Part shown: piece after piece, positions 42,947 through 52,822 of the stretch
Layout of the letters: every line of letters starts with the position of its first letter
Numbering within the stretch: position 1 is the first letter of the stretch
Position numbers and translations under genes: made by a program
From: Deferribacter abyssi
GTDB taxonomy: Bacteria > Chrysiogenota > Deferribacteres > Deferribacterales > Deferribacteraceae
Length of the DNA: 64,000 nt
Direction: 5' to 3'
Assembly: GCF_049472655.1 (NCBI RefSeq)
Contig: NZ_JAQNCS010000005.1
Coordinates: 1 to 64,000 of the forward strand
Notes under the pieces: model-generated
What the model saw: the letters and a program-made list of their open reading frames with translations, nothing else
Told to the model about the DNA's origin: nothing
Databases searched by the model: none

Positions 42947-45696
42947 ATGGATAAAGGAGAGTTTTTTTTAAAGAAAATACTAGATAATTTACCTGATATA
43001 ATTTTTTTACTAAGTAGAGATTTTACTGTAATTTATGCAAATCAGAAAGCAAAAGATGAAGGTTTTTGTGAAGGTAAAAAATGCTATGATAACAGAAGAG
43101 AATATCACAATATTTGTGAAAACATATCTCAATGTATAGTAAAAGAAGTTATTGATTCAGGAAAGTGTTTCACTAATGAGCTAAAAATACCTTTTGGTAA
43201 AGAGACTAAATATATACAAGTAACTTCCACTCCTATAGTAAGTAAAAAAAAACTGTTGACAACGTATTAGTTACCTTAAGGGATATAACGGCTAAAAAAA
43301 ATTTCCAAATTCAATTAGAAGAAAGAAATCAAACCCTTAAAGACCTCTATGAAAAAACTTCTGTAGCAATTATTTTCTACCAAGATGATAATATAATCTT
43401 TGCAAATCCTGCTGCTACTAAAATTACAGGTTATTCAAACGATGAAATTGTAGGTATGAAATTTTGGGAACTTGTAGACGAAAGCTTCCAAGAAATTGTA
43501 AAAAAACGTGGTAGAAAACGGCAAGAAGGGTATGACCCAGAAAACAAATATGAGGTTCTCGTAAAAAGAAAAGATGGGAAAAAAAGGTGGGTTTTATTAG
43601 AAGGTCGGACTACAACTTACAATGGTAAATATGCAGGGTTAATAACTGCCATAGATATTCATGAAGAAAAATCAGCTAAAGAAAAACTCCAAAATCATCT
43701 CGACTTATTGTCTATTTTGCATGAACTAAATAAAAACCTCAAAACAGCACAGTCGAAAAAATTGATTTTAACGGAGACGGCAGATCTTCTTTCAAAATAT
43801 AGTGATATAAAATGTTTTTCTATTATTCTATTAGATTTTGATAGGAAAATAAGTGATTTTATAAATTACGGTGTTACTAAAGAAGAAGAATCGTTATTTG
43901 TAAAAAATCTTCAAAGAGGATTGCCGAATTGTATCAACGTATTACAAAGTAGAAACTATATCATTTTGCAAAATCATCACAACAATAAGATGTGTAAATC
44001 TTGTGCCTATTTAAATTTAAAACATGGAAGCCATACATTTACAACAAAAATTCAATATCTAAACAATTTTTATGGGTATATAATATTGAATTTGAATGTA
44101 TATAACAGAGAACTCGAAGAATTTGAGCGTATAATCTTGTGTGAAATATCAAATCTATTAGCAGCAAACCTTTATAGGTTGGAACAATCTATAAAATTAT
44201 CAAATTTATCTGAAGATTTTGAAAAATTTTTAGAAGAAAATATTGCTGCGATTTGTATTACCTCACCAGAAGGGGAATTTATAGACTGTAATCAAGCATT
44301 TTTAAATCTTTTTAAATATAAGGATAAAAATGAGCTCAAAGTAACTAATGCTTCTAAATTCTATAAAGATAAAAAACAGCGTGAACTTTTTCTGACAATA
44401 TTAAAAGAAAAGAAAACAGTGAAAAATATTGAAATGACTTATATCGACAAAGAAGGAAATGAAACTATTGTATTAGAAAATGCTGTCGGTAGATTTGATA
44501 AAGACGGAAGCCTTACACATGTATATAGTTTTTTATATGATATAACTTTATACAAAAATTTTGAGTCTCAAATGATAAATACTGAAAAATTAAAGAGTAT
44601 TGCATATTTTACTGCTGGTATAGCTCACGAATTAAACAACTTATTAACACCAGTTCTCACATTATCATCTTATCTTATAAAAAATAACCAGTTACCAGAG
44701 CATTTAAAAAAACCAGCTGAAATAATTCATGAGGCTTCCAATAAATCTACACAGTTGATAAATAAACTCTTGGAATTTAGTAGAGAATCCAAATCTGAAA
44801 TTAAAATCCTGAGTATAAACGAATTAATAAATAAAAATATTTCATTAATTAAAAATATACTTGGGGAAAACATTTCTTTTGTCACAGATATCCCTTTAAA
44901 TTTACCACCTTTTGAAGGAGACCCTGTTCAACTTACTCAGGTTATTTTAAATTTAACAGCAAATGCAAAAGATGCAATGCCCAATGGTGGGGTTTTTCGT
45001 GTTACAGCTAACTATAAAATAATAGATGAATATAATAGCTTATTTAATCCTGAATTATCTCCAGGTGTTTATATTGAGTTATCATTATCTGATACAGGAG
45101 TTGGAATTGAATCAGAAAATTTGCCTAAAATTTTCGAACCATTTTACACTACAAAAAGAAATCAAGGAGGTACAGGTCTCGGTTTGGCAACCAGTTATGG
45201 TATAATTAGAAAACATGGTGGCACAATAACTGTAAAATCCGAAGTTGGTAAGGGTACAACATTTAAAATCTTTTTACCTACTATTCAGCATGCTTATAGT
45301 TTAATAACCAATTCATATAGACACTCAAAAGAAGAAAATACTAAAAAAACAATTTTAATAGTGGATGATGAAGATACTGTACTTGAATCCTTCAAAATTA
45401 TTTTAAATTTAGAAATGTATAATATCATTAAATCAAATAATTTTAATGATGCTATAATTAAATTCAATAATAGTGTAGATTTAGCAATAATAGATATCTT
45501 TTTGAATGATAAAAATGGTATTGATTTGGCAAAACAATTTTTAAAATTAAAGCCTGAATTGCCGATTGTTTTTATTTCAGGTTCCGATGAATTGCAACTA
45601 ATTAAAGATAGTTTTGAAAAGAGCTATCCTTTTTTTAGGAAACCTTTTCACATAAAAGATGTTATTAGTACAATAAAAGAATTATTGAATAAATAA
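42947..45696 (+). pseudogene. Hybrid histidine kinase with a frameshift at an A9 run
   Basis: Two frames together give a ~916-residue hybrid kinase. The first (42947-43270) holds a PAS domain and stops; adding one A to the nine-A run at 43244-43252 continues into VDNVLVTLRDITAKK, the expected PAS end. Then come a second PAS (~125-240), a GAF-like region with CxxC (~260-420), a PAS (~430-540), HisKA with the phosphohistidine in GIAHELNNLLTP, HATPase, and a receiver with IIDIFLNDKNG. This may be a true mutation, a sequencing error, or slippage on A9. A second start at 43456 would give a kinase without the first PAS. Its partner is unknown. Confidence 0.75.
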
Positions 45697-45839
45697 AGCT
45701 TATTCTAGTAGATACTCTATAGTTTAATAAAACGTAATAGTTGAAAAAATTATTTTTAGTTTTATACAAAAATCGTTGCAAAAAGTTTGTTTTTCATATA
45801 TATGAGTTGTTCGCTCATTTTAAGATGGAGGTAGAGATA

Positions 45840-46028
45840 ATGGCAAGAAGATGCGATATATGTGGTAAAGGTCCAATGTTTGGGCATACTATAAGCCACG
45901 CTCACAATGTCTCAAAAAGGGTTTTTTATCCAAATGTGCATAAAATAAGAATTATTGAAGATGGCAAAGTGGTAAGAAAAAAAGTTTGCACGAAATGTAT
46001 TAAAGCAGGTAAAGTGCAAAAGGCATAA
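45840..46028 (+). CDS. rpmB: 50S ribosomal protein L28
   Basis: A 62-residue L28 with a zinc ribbon: CDIC near the start and CTKC near the end, plus GPMFGHTISHAHNVSKRVFYPN. ATG 45840 follows GGAGGTAGA; the longer reading from 45741 has no family support. The gene stands alone with a strong terminator just after it. Confidence 0.95.
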   Translation: MARRCDICGKGPMFGHTISHAHNVSKRVFYPNVHKIRIIEDGKVVRKKVCTKCIKAGKVQKA

Positions 46029-46044
46029 TAACTTTTTAATAATT

Positions 46045-46075
46045 AAAGGCTCATTGTATAATGAGCCTTTTTTCT
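46045..46075 (+). terminator. rpmB terminator
   Basis: AAAGGCTCATT (46045-46055) and AATGAGCCTTT (46060-46070) form an 11-bp stem with a GTAT loop, followed by TTT-rich sequence. Confidence 0.9.
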
Positions 46076-46212
46076 CTTTAGCTAATGATCAACCTTGGTT
46101 ACGCTAAAATAAAACTGGTATATCTTTTCACCTTTTTCTTTGTAAGATGGTTTCCTTGTTAATTTTTTAGTTATCATAGTTTTTAAGACGTTTTAGTATA
46201 ATTTTTTATATA

Positions 46213-46236
46213 AAGAAGGAGGGTTACCTCCTTCTT
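46213..46236 (-). terminator. Hairpin at the end of the molybdoenzyme operon
   Basis: AAGAAGGAGG (46213-46222) pairs with CCTCCTTCTT (46227-46236) with a 4-nt loop and touches the stop codon of the cytochrome gene. The flanks are AT-rich, not pure T, so efficiency is uncertain. Confidence 0.55.
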
Positions 46237-46940
46237 CATAAATTTTTGAGTTTATTATACCAGCGGGGATGTTTTTCTTTTATATGTTCTAAATCCGTTT
46301 CACCTGTACGAAAAATTGCTTTAAGACCACATCTGTTTATAGGATGAGTTCCTATATATATATGAATTATTAAAAAGAAAATTATTAATATAAAGAAAAT
46401 AGCATGGATTGCTCGTGCCCATTGCCACAGATTTTCGCTGTAAAAGTCTCTAAAAGCCAAAATCCACCCAGAAGCTGTCATCATAATCATTGCAAAAATT
46501 ATAAACCATGCAAAAAGTTTTTGACCCATATTATATTTACCAATCTCAGGATGCTCAAATTTTATATACGTTTTGTAAAGATCTTTAATTCCTCCAAAAA
46601 ATGCTTTTATTCCCCACTTTTCAGGCCAAATATGCCAAGATTTAATATCTTTTAGCATTACAATTACAAATGGAATTGAAGCAATGATGAAAAATAATGC
46701 TGTAACCCTGTGAAAAATTCTTGCTACCTGGATACCTACACTCAAAATTTCTGCAGATGTATTTATCTCACCAAGCCAGCTTACTGGGATACCAAAAATA
46801 TATGCGAGAAATTTAAATTTGTCGGATAGAATAGGTAAACCTGTAATTATGAAGAAGAACATAAAATGTATTATATGTTTATGATACCAAATAATAATTT
46901 GGTTAAATACTTCTATTTTTGTATCAGCTTTTTTTAACAT
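46236..46940 (-). CDS. Cytochrome b subunit of the molybdoenzyme (FdnI/PhsC-like)
   Basis: A 234-residue membrane protein with four helices and heme-ligand histidines in HKHIIHFMFFFIITGLPI, ARIFHRVTALFF and AIHAIFFILIIFFLIIHIYIGTHP (parts shown). This is the di-heme b family of formate dehydrogenase gamma and thiosulfate reductase PhsC. It would exchange electrons with menaquinone. It is the last gene of a three-gene operon, 1 nt after the Fe-S subunit gene. Confidence 0.88.
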   Translation of the reverse strand: MLKKADTKIEVFNQIIIWYHKHIIHFMFFFIITGLPILSDKFKFLAYIFGIPVSWLGEINTSAEILSVGIQVARIFHRVTALFFIIASIPFVIVMLKDIKSWHIWPEKWGIKAFFGGIKDLYKTYIKFEHPEIGKYNMGQKLFAWFIIFAMIMMTASGWILAFRDFYSENLWQWARAIHAIFFILIIFFLIIHIYIGTHPINRCGLKAIFRTGETDLEHIKEKHPRWYNKLKNL

Positions 46941-46941
46941 T

Positions 46942-47751
46942 TTACTCCTCCTCTTTTGAAGATTGCTCTACAACTTTTTTCCTTTTTGCTAGCCAATAAA
47001 GGAAATGGCCTGCTGTAGCAGCAATAGCAGTACCAATTAATACAGGTGCACTTTTTTTAGCTATATTTCTTAATACTACACCATTTTTGTATGGGGTTTC
47101 TGATAGTTTGTATACTTCAAGTTCTTTTTTGGGAACAATAGTAATCCATCCTAAACTACCCACATAATTATTTATTTCCTCCAGTCCATAAGCTACGAAA
47201 GGCTCATTGTAGGTAGATTCGTATTTTTCAATCCTTTTTAAAACTTCTCTTCTTACCTCTTCAAAAGTTCCTGAAAACATAGCACCAGTTGGACAGGCTT
47301 CAACACAAGCCTGTTTTAATCCATTTTCTACTCTATCGTAGCAGAATATACATTTATATGTTTTGTTTCTTTTGATATCATATTTGGGAATGTTATATGG
47401 GCATGCATCCATGCAGGATCTACATCCAACACAGATTTCATCATGTATTACCACAGCACCATTTTTTCTTTTTTCAATAGCATTTGCTGGACATATTTGC
47501 ATACATGGTGCGTTTTCACAATGGTTACAATGGATAAACTTGGTTATTTTTTGAGTTTTTGGGTATTTTCCATATTCGTGTATTTCTGGAGTAAGATAGT
47601 AATAACTTTCTTTTGTTTCGTTTACAGCAAGTTCATATCTTTTGTTTTTATCTCTAAACTGTCTGGCTCTATTTTCTACTGCACAATTTATCATGCATGC
47701 ATAACACCTAATGCAGGATATTGAGTCGTAACAAATTAAATTTTTACTCAT
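46942..47751 (-). CDS. Fe-S subunit with C-terminal membrane anchor
   Basis: A 269-residue electron-transfer subunit with four cysteine clusters: CIRCYACMINC, CNHCENAPCMQICP, CVGCRSCMDACP and CIFCYDRVENGLKQACVEACP, enough for four [4Fe-4S] clusters. A C-terminal TM helix (about 235-257) makes it FdnH/HybA-like rather than PsrB-like. It links the molybdenum subunit to cytochrome b. It overlaps the catalytic subunit gene by 4 nt. Confidence 0.9.
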   Translation of the reverse strand: MSKNLICYDSISCIRCYACMINCAVENRARQFRDKNKRYELAVNETKESYYYLTPEIHEYGKYPKTQKITKFIHCNHCENAPCMQICPANAIEKRKNGAVVIHDEICVGCRSCMDACPYNIPKYDIKRNKTYKCIFCYDRVENGLKQACVEACPTGAMFSGTFEEVRREVLKRIEKYESTYNEPFVAYGLEEINNYVGSLGWITIVPKKELEVYKLSETPYKNGVVLRNIAKKSAPVLIGTAIAATAGHFLYWLAKRKKVVEQSSKEEE

Positions 47752-50258
47752 TTTGCCCTCCTTATTTTTACAATGAAATCTTGAGAAAGTTGACCACCAT
47801 CAAGTGGTGAAAAGTTGAAATTGCCAATATGGTTTGGGTTCAAACCGTATTGTGGAGCATAAGTTAGAAATTTATTGAGTTTATTATAAAAACCTGCACC
47901 AATTCCATAAAATGAAAATAGGGCATCGGGATGAACATGTTCTACCAACCTAACTTTAGCCAACGTTGGTAAATGAGGTTTTTCTATATTGAAAATTTCA
48001 ATCATGTCTCCATCTTTTAGTCCCAATTTTTCACCTTTTGCTTTATTAATGTATACTGCGTCCCAATCAATCATTTCACCCACAACCTTTAATATAGGAT
48101 TATTTTTAGTTTGTGCACCAGTGAATGAGCTCAAAGGATTAAATCCTGTTACAGGTACAAATTCGTCATTATCAAGATTGTTTTTAGATGTTCTCCAGTA
48201 GGGCTCTATATATTTAAATTTTGGATCAAGTATTAATGCTAATTTTTCACTTTTAGTTTTCATTTTGAGATGATTATTTAGAAAGAAAGTGCTATATATT
48301 TCTATTTTTTTTGATTTTGTTTTTGTTTTTATACCGTATTTTATATGACCTGTCCAAACCCCTTTTTCAAAAAGGGCAGGTATTGAAAAACCAGCTTTTT
48401 CTTCATTAGAAAACCCTTTTATATGTGAAAGCTGTTTATTCCAGATGGCTTGAATACCTTTCTCTTCGAATTCTTTAAAATATTTGTTATAGGTTTCGCT
48501 ATCAAACACTCTTTTTGCGAGTTCGAGTACAATCCAATAACCATCTTTAGCTTCAAAAAGTGGTTCTACAGCTTTTTTGTGGATTGCTATGACCGGATAT
48601 GGTGTTTTGAATTTTGTTCTTATTGCTTCATCTCTCTCTAAAAACGTTGCATCAGGAATAACTACATCTGCATAAAGAACTGTCTCGTTGAAAAATGGAG
48701 ATACAGCTACAATCATTTCAAGCTTTTCTAAAGCTTTAATGATTTCTTCTCCACCTGTAGAACCGCCTATTATATTTTGTCCCCAAAAAACTGCCATTTT
48801 GCATTTATAAGGTTTTTCATCTAATAGTGACTTGATAAATAATCTTCTGTAATTTGATGTGTTAATTAGGGAAAAATTATCAAATTTTCTATAATAGAGA
48901 CTAAGTGGCTTTTTCTGTGGTTTTGGTGTTTTTAAAAAGTGAGCTGTTTTGACTTTTCTTTGCAAAATCATTCCACCTTTTGTTCCAATGTTTCCTAAAA
49001 GAACGTTTAATATCAAAATTACACGTTTTTCTTCCATTGAGTTTTCATATCTAGTTGATCTGTATCCTCTTTCGATGAATACCTGTGGAGAATTTTTAAT
49101 GAGATTCTCAGCTACTTGCTTAATTTTACTCGCTGGGATTGATGTGATTTTTTCAGCCCATTCTGGAGTATAATGTTTTGAGGATTCTCTTAATACTGTA
49201 AGTGCTGTTTTTACTTTTTTCCCTTTATAGTCAAATATTCCTATCAAAGCAGGTTTTTGAGCAAAACGTGATAGTTTGAATGATTGATCAGCTTCGTCAA
49301 ATACTAGATAATCAAAATGTTTATCATCAGTTTTTTCTGTGTATATAGGTTTTCCTTCATCATCAATTAGCATTGTAGCGTTGGTATATTTATTTAAAAA
49401 GTCCTTGTTGTATTTGTTTGTAGTTAAAATAATGTTAGTTAAGGCTAAAAGGAAAGCAAGATCTGTTCCAGGTCTGATAGGTAGCCAATCAGTAAGACTT
49501 TCTCCCGCTTCTGATGGTTTTCTTGGATCAACAACAGTGATTTTTAGCCCATTTCTTTTTCCACGACCAAACATTACCCCCCATGGGAATGTTACGAGTC
49601 CGCCGCCAGGGTTTCTATTTATGAGTAATCCATATTTTGCATTTTCATAATCAGGTGTGAGAGCTCCTGTTCCGCCACCAGGTACACCTTTATCTTCTTT
49701 ACCTCCAAATATTGCACCGAAACTGACTACAAGAGAGTTGCCAAAACAGGTATCTCCATAACCCACAATATTTGGGGTTCCATAAATTTTGAAAAACTGT
49801 TTATCCATTTCTGGAGCACTATTAAATCGTGGAAGAAAGGCTACAAGATGCTCTTCACCTTTGTTTTTAAGTTCTTTTAATTTATCAGCGATCATGTTTA
49901 GAGCTTCATCCCATGTAGCTCTTCTAAATTTGCCCTCTCCCCTTTTTCCTACTCTGATTAATGGATATTTAATTCGGTCTGGATTATATAATGCTCCCAT
50001 TGCTGCTCTGCCACGAGCACATATTCCCGGATGTGGTGTGTGTTTGTTTGATTCTACTCTTATAACCCTATCGTTGCGTATAACTGCTAGCATTGGACAA
50101 AATTGTGCACACATTCTGCACAAAACGGGTACTTTCTTTTCCATACCAAAATCAACGGAAGAAACTGCGGCATAAGATTTTTGAATAGATAAGAAATTTG
50201 CAGAAAGAGTTGAAGCCACTCCCAATTTTAAGAAACTTCTTCTACTTATACGGGGCAT
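47748..50258 (-). CDS. Molybdopterin oxidoreductase, PhsA/PsrA-like (thiosulfate/polysulfide reductase)
   Basis: An 836-residue catalytic subunit. A Tat signal SRRSFLKLGVAST precedes a [4Fe-4S] motif CRMCAQFCPM...GICARGRA (residues ~47-84). GYGDTCFGNS has a cysteine that may bind Mo, as in PhsA/PsrA. The C-terminal dinucleotide-binding domain includes FNPLSSFTGAQTKNNP. It is exported folded to the periplasmic side and would reduce thiosulfate, polysulfide or a related oxyanion; the substrate cannot be fixed from sequence. The gene leads the operon with the Fe-S and cytochrome b subunits. Confidence 0.8.
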   Translation of the reverse strand: MPRISRRSFLKLGVASTLSANFLSIQKSYAAVSSVDFGMEKKVPVLCRMCAQFCPMLAVIRNDRVIRVESNKHTPHPGICARGRAAMGALYNPDRIKYPLIRVGKRGEGKFRRATWDEALNMIADKLKELKNKGEEHLVAFLPRFNSAPEMDKQFFKIYGTPNIVGYGDTCFGNSLVVSFGAIFGGKEDKGVPGGGTGALTPDYENAKYGLLINRNPGGGLVTFPWGVMFGRGKRNGLKITVVDPRKPSEAGESLTDWLPIRPGTDLAFLLALTNIILTTNKYNKDFLNKYTNATMLIDDEGKPIYTEKTDDKHFDYLVFDEADQSFKLSRFAQKPALIGIFDYKGKKVKTALTVLRESSKHYTPEWAEKITSIPASKIKQVAENLIKNSPQVFIERGYRSTRYENSMEEKRVILILNVLLGNIGTKGGMILQRKVKTAHFLKTPKPQKKPLSLYYRKFDNFSLINTSNYRRLFIKSLLDEKPYKCKMAVFWGQNIIGGSTGGEEIIKALEKLEMIVAVSPFFNETVLYADVVIPDATFLERDEAIRTKFKTPYPVIAIHKKAVEPLFEAKDGYWIVLELAKRVFDSETYNKYFKEFEEKGIQAIWNKQLSHIKGFSNEEKAGFSIPALFEKGVWTGHIKYGIKTKTKSKKIEIYSTFFLNNHLKMKTKSEKLALILDPKFKYIEPYWRTSKNNLDNDEFVPVTGFNPLSSFTGAQTKNNPILKVVGEMIDWDAVYINKAKGEKLGLKDGDMIEIFNIEKPHLPTLAKVRLVEHVHPDALFSFYGIGAGFYNKLNKFLTYAPQYGLNPNHIGNFNFSPLDGGQLSQDFIVKIRRAK

Positions 50259-50567
50259 ATTTAACCTCCAAACATTAATAAGAAATTTTTATTATTGATA
50301 TTACAATACCCTATGAACTAAATATAAACTTATTTATATTTATATTGCAATAACTGTTTAAATATTTATATTTAGCAAACATTTTTCTTTTTTTAAATAA
50401 AGTTTACAAGATGTATATAAGATAAGAGTTTTTGAGAAAAAAAAGTTGTTAAAAATGAAGAAAAAGAAGTGGATTTTTATCATAAATATAACAATGTTTG
50501 ATCAAAAAAAGTGCAATATTATCAATCATTTATATATTCAAATATATCAATTAATAAATAGATATTT
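50259..50567. other. AT-rich intergenic region
   Basis: Between the molybdoenzyme operon start and the feoA stop there is very AT-rich DNA that must contain the leftward operon promoter. Apart from poly-A/T tracts I see no gene, no strong hairpin and no clear FNR- or CRP-like box. Confidence 0.5.
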
Positions 50568-50789
50568 TCAAATAAGTTCTTTTATATGAATATTATCTGC
50601 CAACTCGTTATCAATAGCAAAACGAGAATGGAACACTTCAAATATTATCATAGGTGTTTTTTGTATAACTTTAATATTTAGTCCTGGTAATATTCCCAAT
50701 GAACATATTTTTTTAAAGGCATCTTTATCTTTTTTGTTGATTTCTACCACTATATATCCTTTATTTATTTTTGCATCTTTTAATTTCAT
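50568..50789 (-). CDS. feoA: FeoA, ferrous iron transport accessory protein
   Basis: A 73-residue SH3-like protein: DAFKKICSLGILPGLNIKVIQKTPM followed by a strand pair (seen in parts), the typical FeoA core L..LGi.pG..i.v. It supports FeoB. It lies 1 nt after feoB, which is reversed from the common feoA-feoB order. Confidence 0.88.
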   Translation of the reverse strand: MKLKDAKINKGYIVVEINKKDKDAFKKICSLGILPGLNIKVIQKTPMIIFEVFHSRFAIDNELADNIHIKELI

Positions 50790-50790
50790 A

Positions 50791-52725
50791 TCAGTATCCT
50801 ACTGTAATAAGAATTGCATTTAAGATAATTCCCACTAAAAAGGCAAATGGTATAACAGTACCAAAGATTATCATCGATGTTTTAAAACCTCTTTCTTTTA
50901 TCATGACAGAAAGCTGAGCAATGCATGGTACAAAAAGGGTAAGAATTACACTTGCTACTACTAAATGCCTAGTAGTTAAAAGTTCTTGAATATCATAAAG
51001 TCCCGCAGCTCCAAAATCTCTTCTAAAAAATCCGTAAAGAAAGATTTCTCCCATTTTTTCAGGAAGTCCTGCTAAATTTGCTGGATATGAAAGTATGAGA
51101 GAGAATAGCTCAAAAAGTTTTGTTATTTTTCCTATCCAAATAAGGATTGATGCGTATATGAAGAGGGGAATAACCTCTAATGCATACCACTTTAGCCTTG
51201 AGTAAGTTTTTAAAAAAACATTCTTTAAGTTTGGCATTCTAAGGGGTGGCACTTCCATAAAAAAACTTGCTTCTTTCCCTTTTGTATATCTGTTTAATAT
51301 GAATCCACTTAATAGGAATACGATAAGAATTGTGGTAAACCATATTAATAAAGCAGAAAGACTTTTATCAAACAAGCCCAAGATTACACCAAGTTGTGCT
51401 GAGCAAGGTATGGTTAATGCAAGGAGAAAAGTTACAAGGAGTCTTTCCCTTTTTGTCTCAAGAGTTCTAGTGACAACGGTTGCCATTGTGCCACAACCAA
51501 GCCCTAAAATTAGAGGGATTACAGAACGTCCGCTTAACCCAATTTTTTTTAGTGATTTATCAAGAATAATTGAGAGCCTAACCAGGTATCCTGAGTCCTC
51601 TAACAGTGAAAACATGAAAAAGAAAGTAGAAACAACAGGTAAAACGATAGCGATAGCATATCTTAAGCCTAAAGTTATTATACCGTAATCTCCAGCAAAT
51701 AGATTGAAAAAAATTGTGGAGCCTAATAGTTTGTGAAAAAGATTATTGATATATGGATTAATACTTTCTTCAAAAATTTTTGTTTCAATGAAATCTACGA
51801 GAGTACCTGCTCCGAACTGCCCTACAAATTTATAAAAACCAAAATATAATATTAGTAAAACAGCTAGAAAACCAGCCACAGGATGTAATGTTATTTTATC
51901 AATAAGTTGCTTTATTGCAACACCTTTTGTCTTACCATTTGAGTAAAAATGTTCACTACATAATTCTTGAGATAAATGTAATCTTTTTGATGATATTTCT
52001 ATGTTCAAATCCTCTGGTAGAGAGTTAATGAGTTTCATAATTTCAGAGTATTCATTCTCATTTTTTACTAATTCGATGGTGTCTGCATCTTTTTGCAGTA
52101 ATAGAAGAGCGATAGACCTCTTAGAGATAGGGTACTCTTTTTTTAAAAGTGAAGCAATACTTTTTATAAAAGACTCAATGTTGTTACCATAATTTATTCC
52201 TACAGGTTGAAAACTATATCTCCCTTCTAAAACACTTACAAGCCTTGATATAAGATTATCCGTACCTTTGTTTTTAATAGCTGCAGTTTTTACTACAGGT
52301 ATTCCAAGGTCGTGTTCTAGATGTGAAATATTGATTTCCATCCCTTTACATTCAAGTTCATCGTACATATTTAAAACAAGCATTGTAGGAATACCTGCTT
52401 CTAATAATTGAAAGGTTAAAGGGAGCATTCTAACTATATTTTTAGCATCTACAACATGAAGGATACAGTCATATTCTTTTTTTAAAATAATTTCTTTTGT
52501 TACTTTTTCTTCTTCTGTGATAGTCAAAAAGTTATAAAAACCTGGTGTATCAATAATTTCAATTTCATGATGATTTCCTATTTTTGTTTTACCTTTAAAT
52601 ATTGATACAGTTGTGCCTGGATAGTTTGATACGGAGGCATATTTTTTGGTAATATTGTAAAAAAGGGCGCTTTTACCCACATTTGGGTTACCTACCAGTA
52701 ACACTTTGTATTCTTTTTTGTGCAT
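50791..52725 (-). CDS. feoB: FeoB, ferrous iron transporter
   Basis: A 644-residue transporter. The N-terminal GTPase has G1 GNPNVGKSALF, G2 in NYPGTTVS, G3 DTPGFYNF and G4 LNMYDE; the C-terminal part has about ten helices with Gate motifs (VSTFFFMFSLLEDSGYLVRL, LGCGTMATVVTRTLE; VPCIAQL). It imports Fe2+ under anoxic conditions. ATG 52725 follows TTGGAGG; the longer reading is less likely. A 38-bp perfect palindrome just upstream is the likely metal-dependent operator. Confidence 0.95.
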   Translation of the reverse strand: MHKKEYKVLLVGNPNVGKSALFYNITKKYASVSNYPGTTVSIFKGKTKIGNHHEIEIIDTPGFYNFLTITEEEKVTKEIILKKEYDCILHVVDAKNIVRMLPLTFQLLEAGIPTMLVLNMYDELECKGMEINISHLEHDLGIPVVKTAAIKNKGTDNLISRLVSVLEGRYSFQPVGINYGNNIESFIKSIASLLKKEYPISKRSIALLLLQKDADTIELVKNENEYSEIMKLINSLPEDLNIEISSKRLHLSQELCSEHFYSNGKTKGVAIKQLIDKITLHPVAGFLAVLLILYFGFYKFVGQFGAGTLVDFIETKIFEESINPYINNLFHKLLGSTIFFNLFAGDYGIITLGLRYAIAIVLPVVSTFFFMFSLLEDSGYLVRLSIILDKSLKKIGLSGRSVIPLILGLGCGTMATVVTRTLETKRERLLVTFLLALTIPCSAQLGVILGLFDKSLSALLIWFTTILIVFLLSGFILNRYTKGKEASFFMEVPPLRMPNLKNVFLKTYSRLKWYALEVIPLFIYASILIWIGKITKLFELFSLILSYPANLAGLPEKMGEIFLYGFFRRDFGAAGLYDIQELLTTRHLVVASVILTLFVPCIAQLSVMIKERGFKTSMIIFGTVIPFAFLVGIILNAILITVGY

Positions 52726-52734
52726 TATTACCTC

Positions 52735-52772
52735 CAATATCAAAAGTTAGATATATCTAACTTTTGATATTG
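52735..52772. promoter_or_regulatory. 38-bp perfect palindrome upstream of feoB
   Basis: Positions 52735-52772 form two 19-bp arms with no spacer; the centre is GTTAGATATATCTAAC. It starts 10 nt before the feoB ATG, over the ribosome site, and lies 50 bp from the divergent kinase gene. DtxR/MntR- or Fur-type regulators bind such AT-rich dyads; which one is not clear. Confidence 0.85.
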
Positions 52773-52822
52773 TCAACAATTTTTTCTGGAATATTTATTA
52801 AAAATTTTATAATGTACAGTTT

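Noticed and set aside
50259..50567. FNR/CRP-like box before the molybdoenzyme operon
   Set aside because: TTGAT-like words occur, but none has the matching inverted half-site at the right distance.
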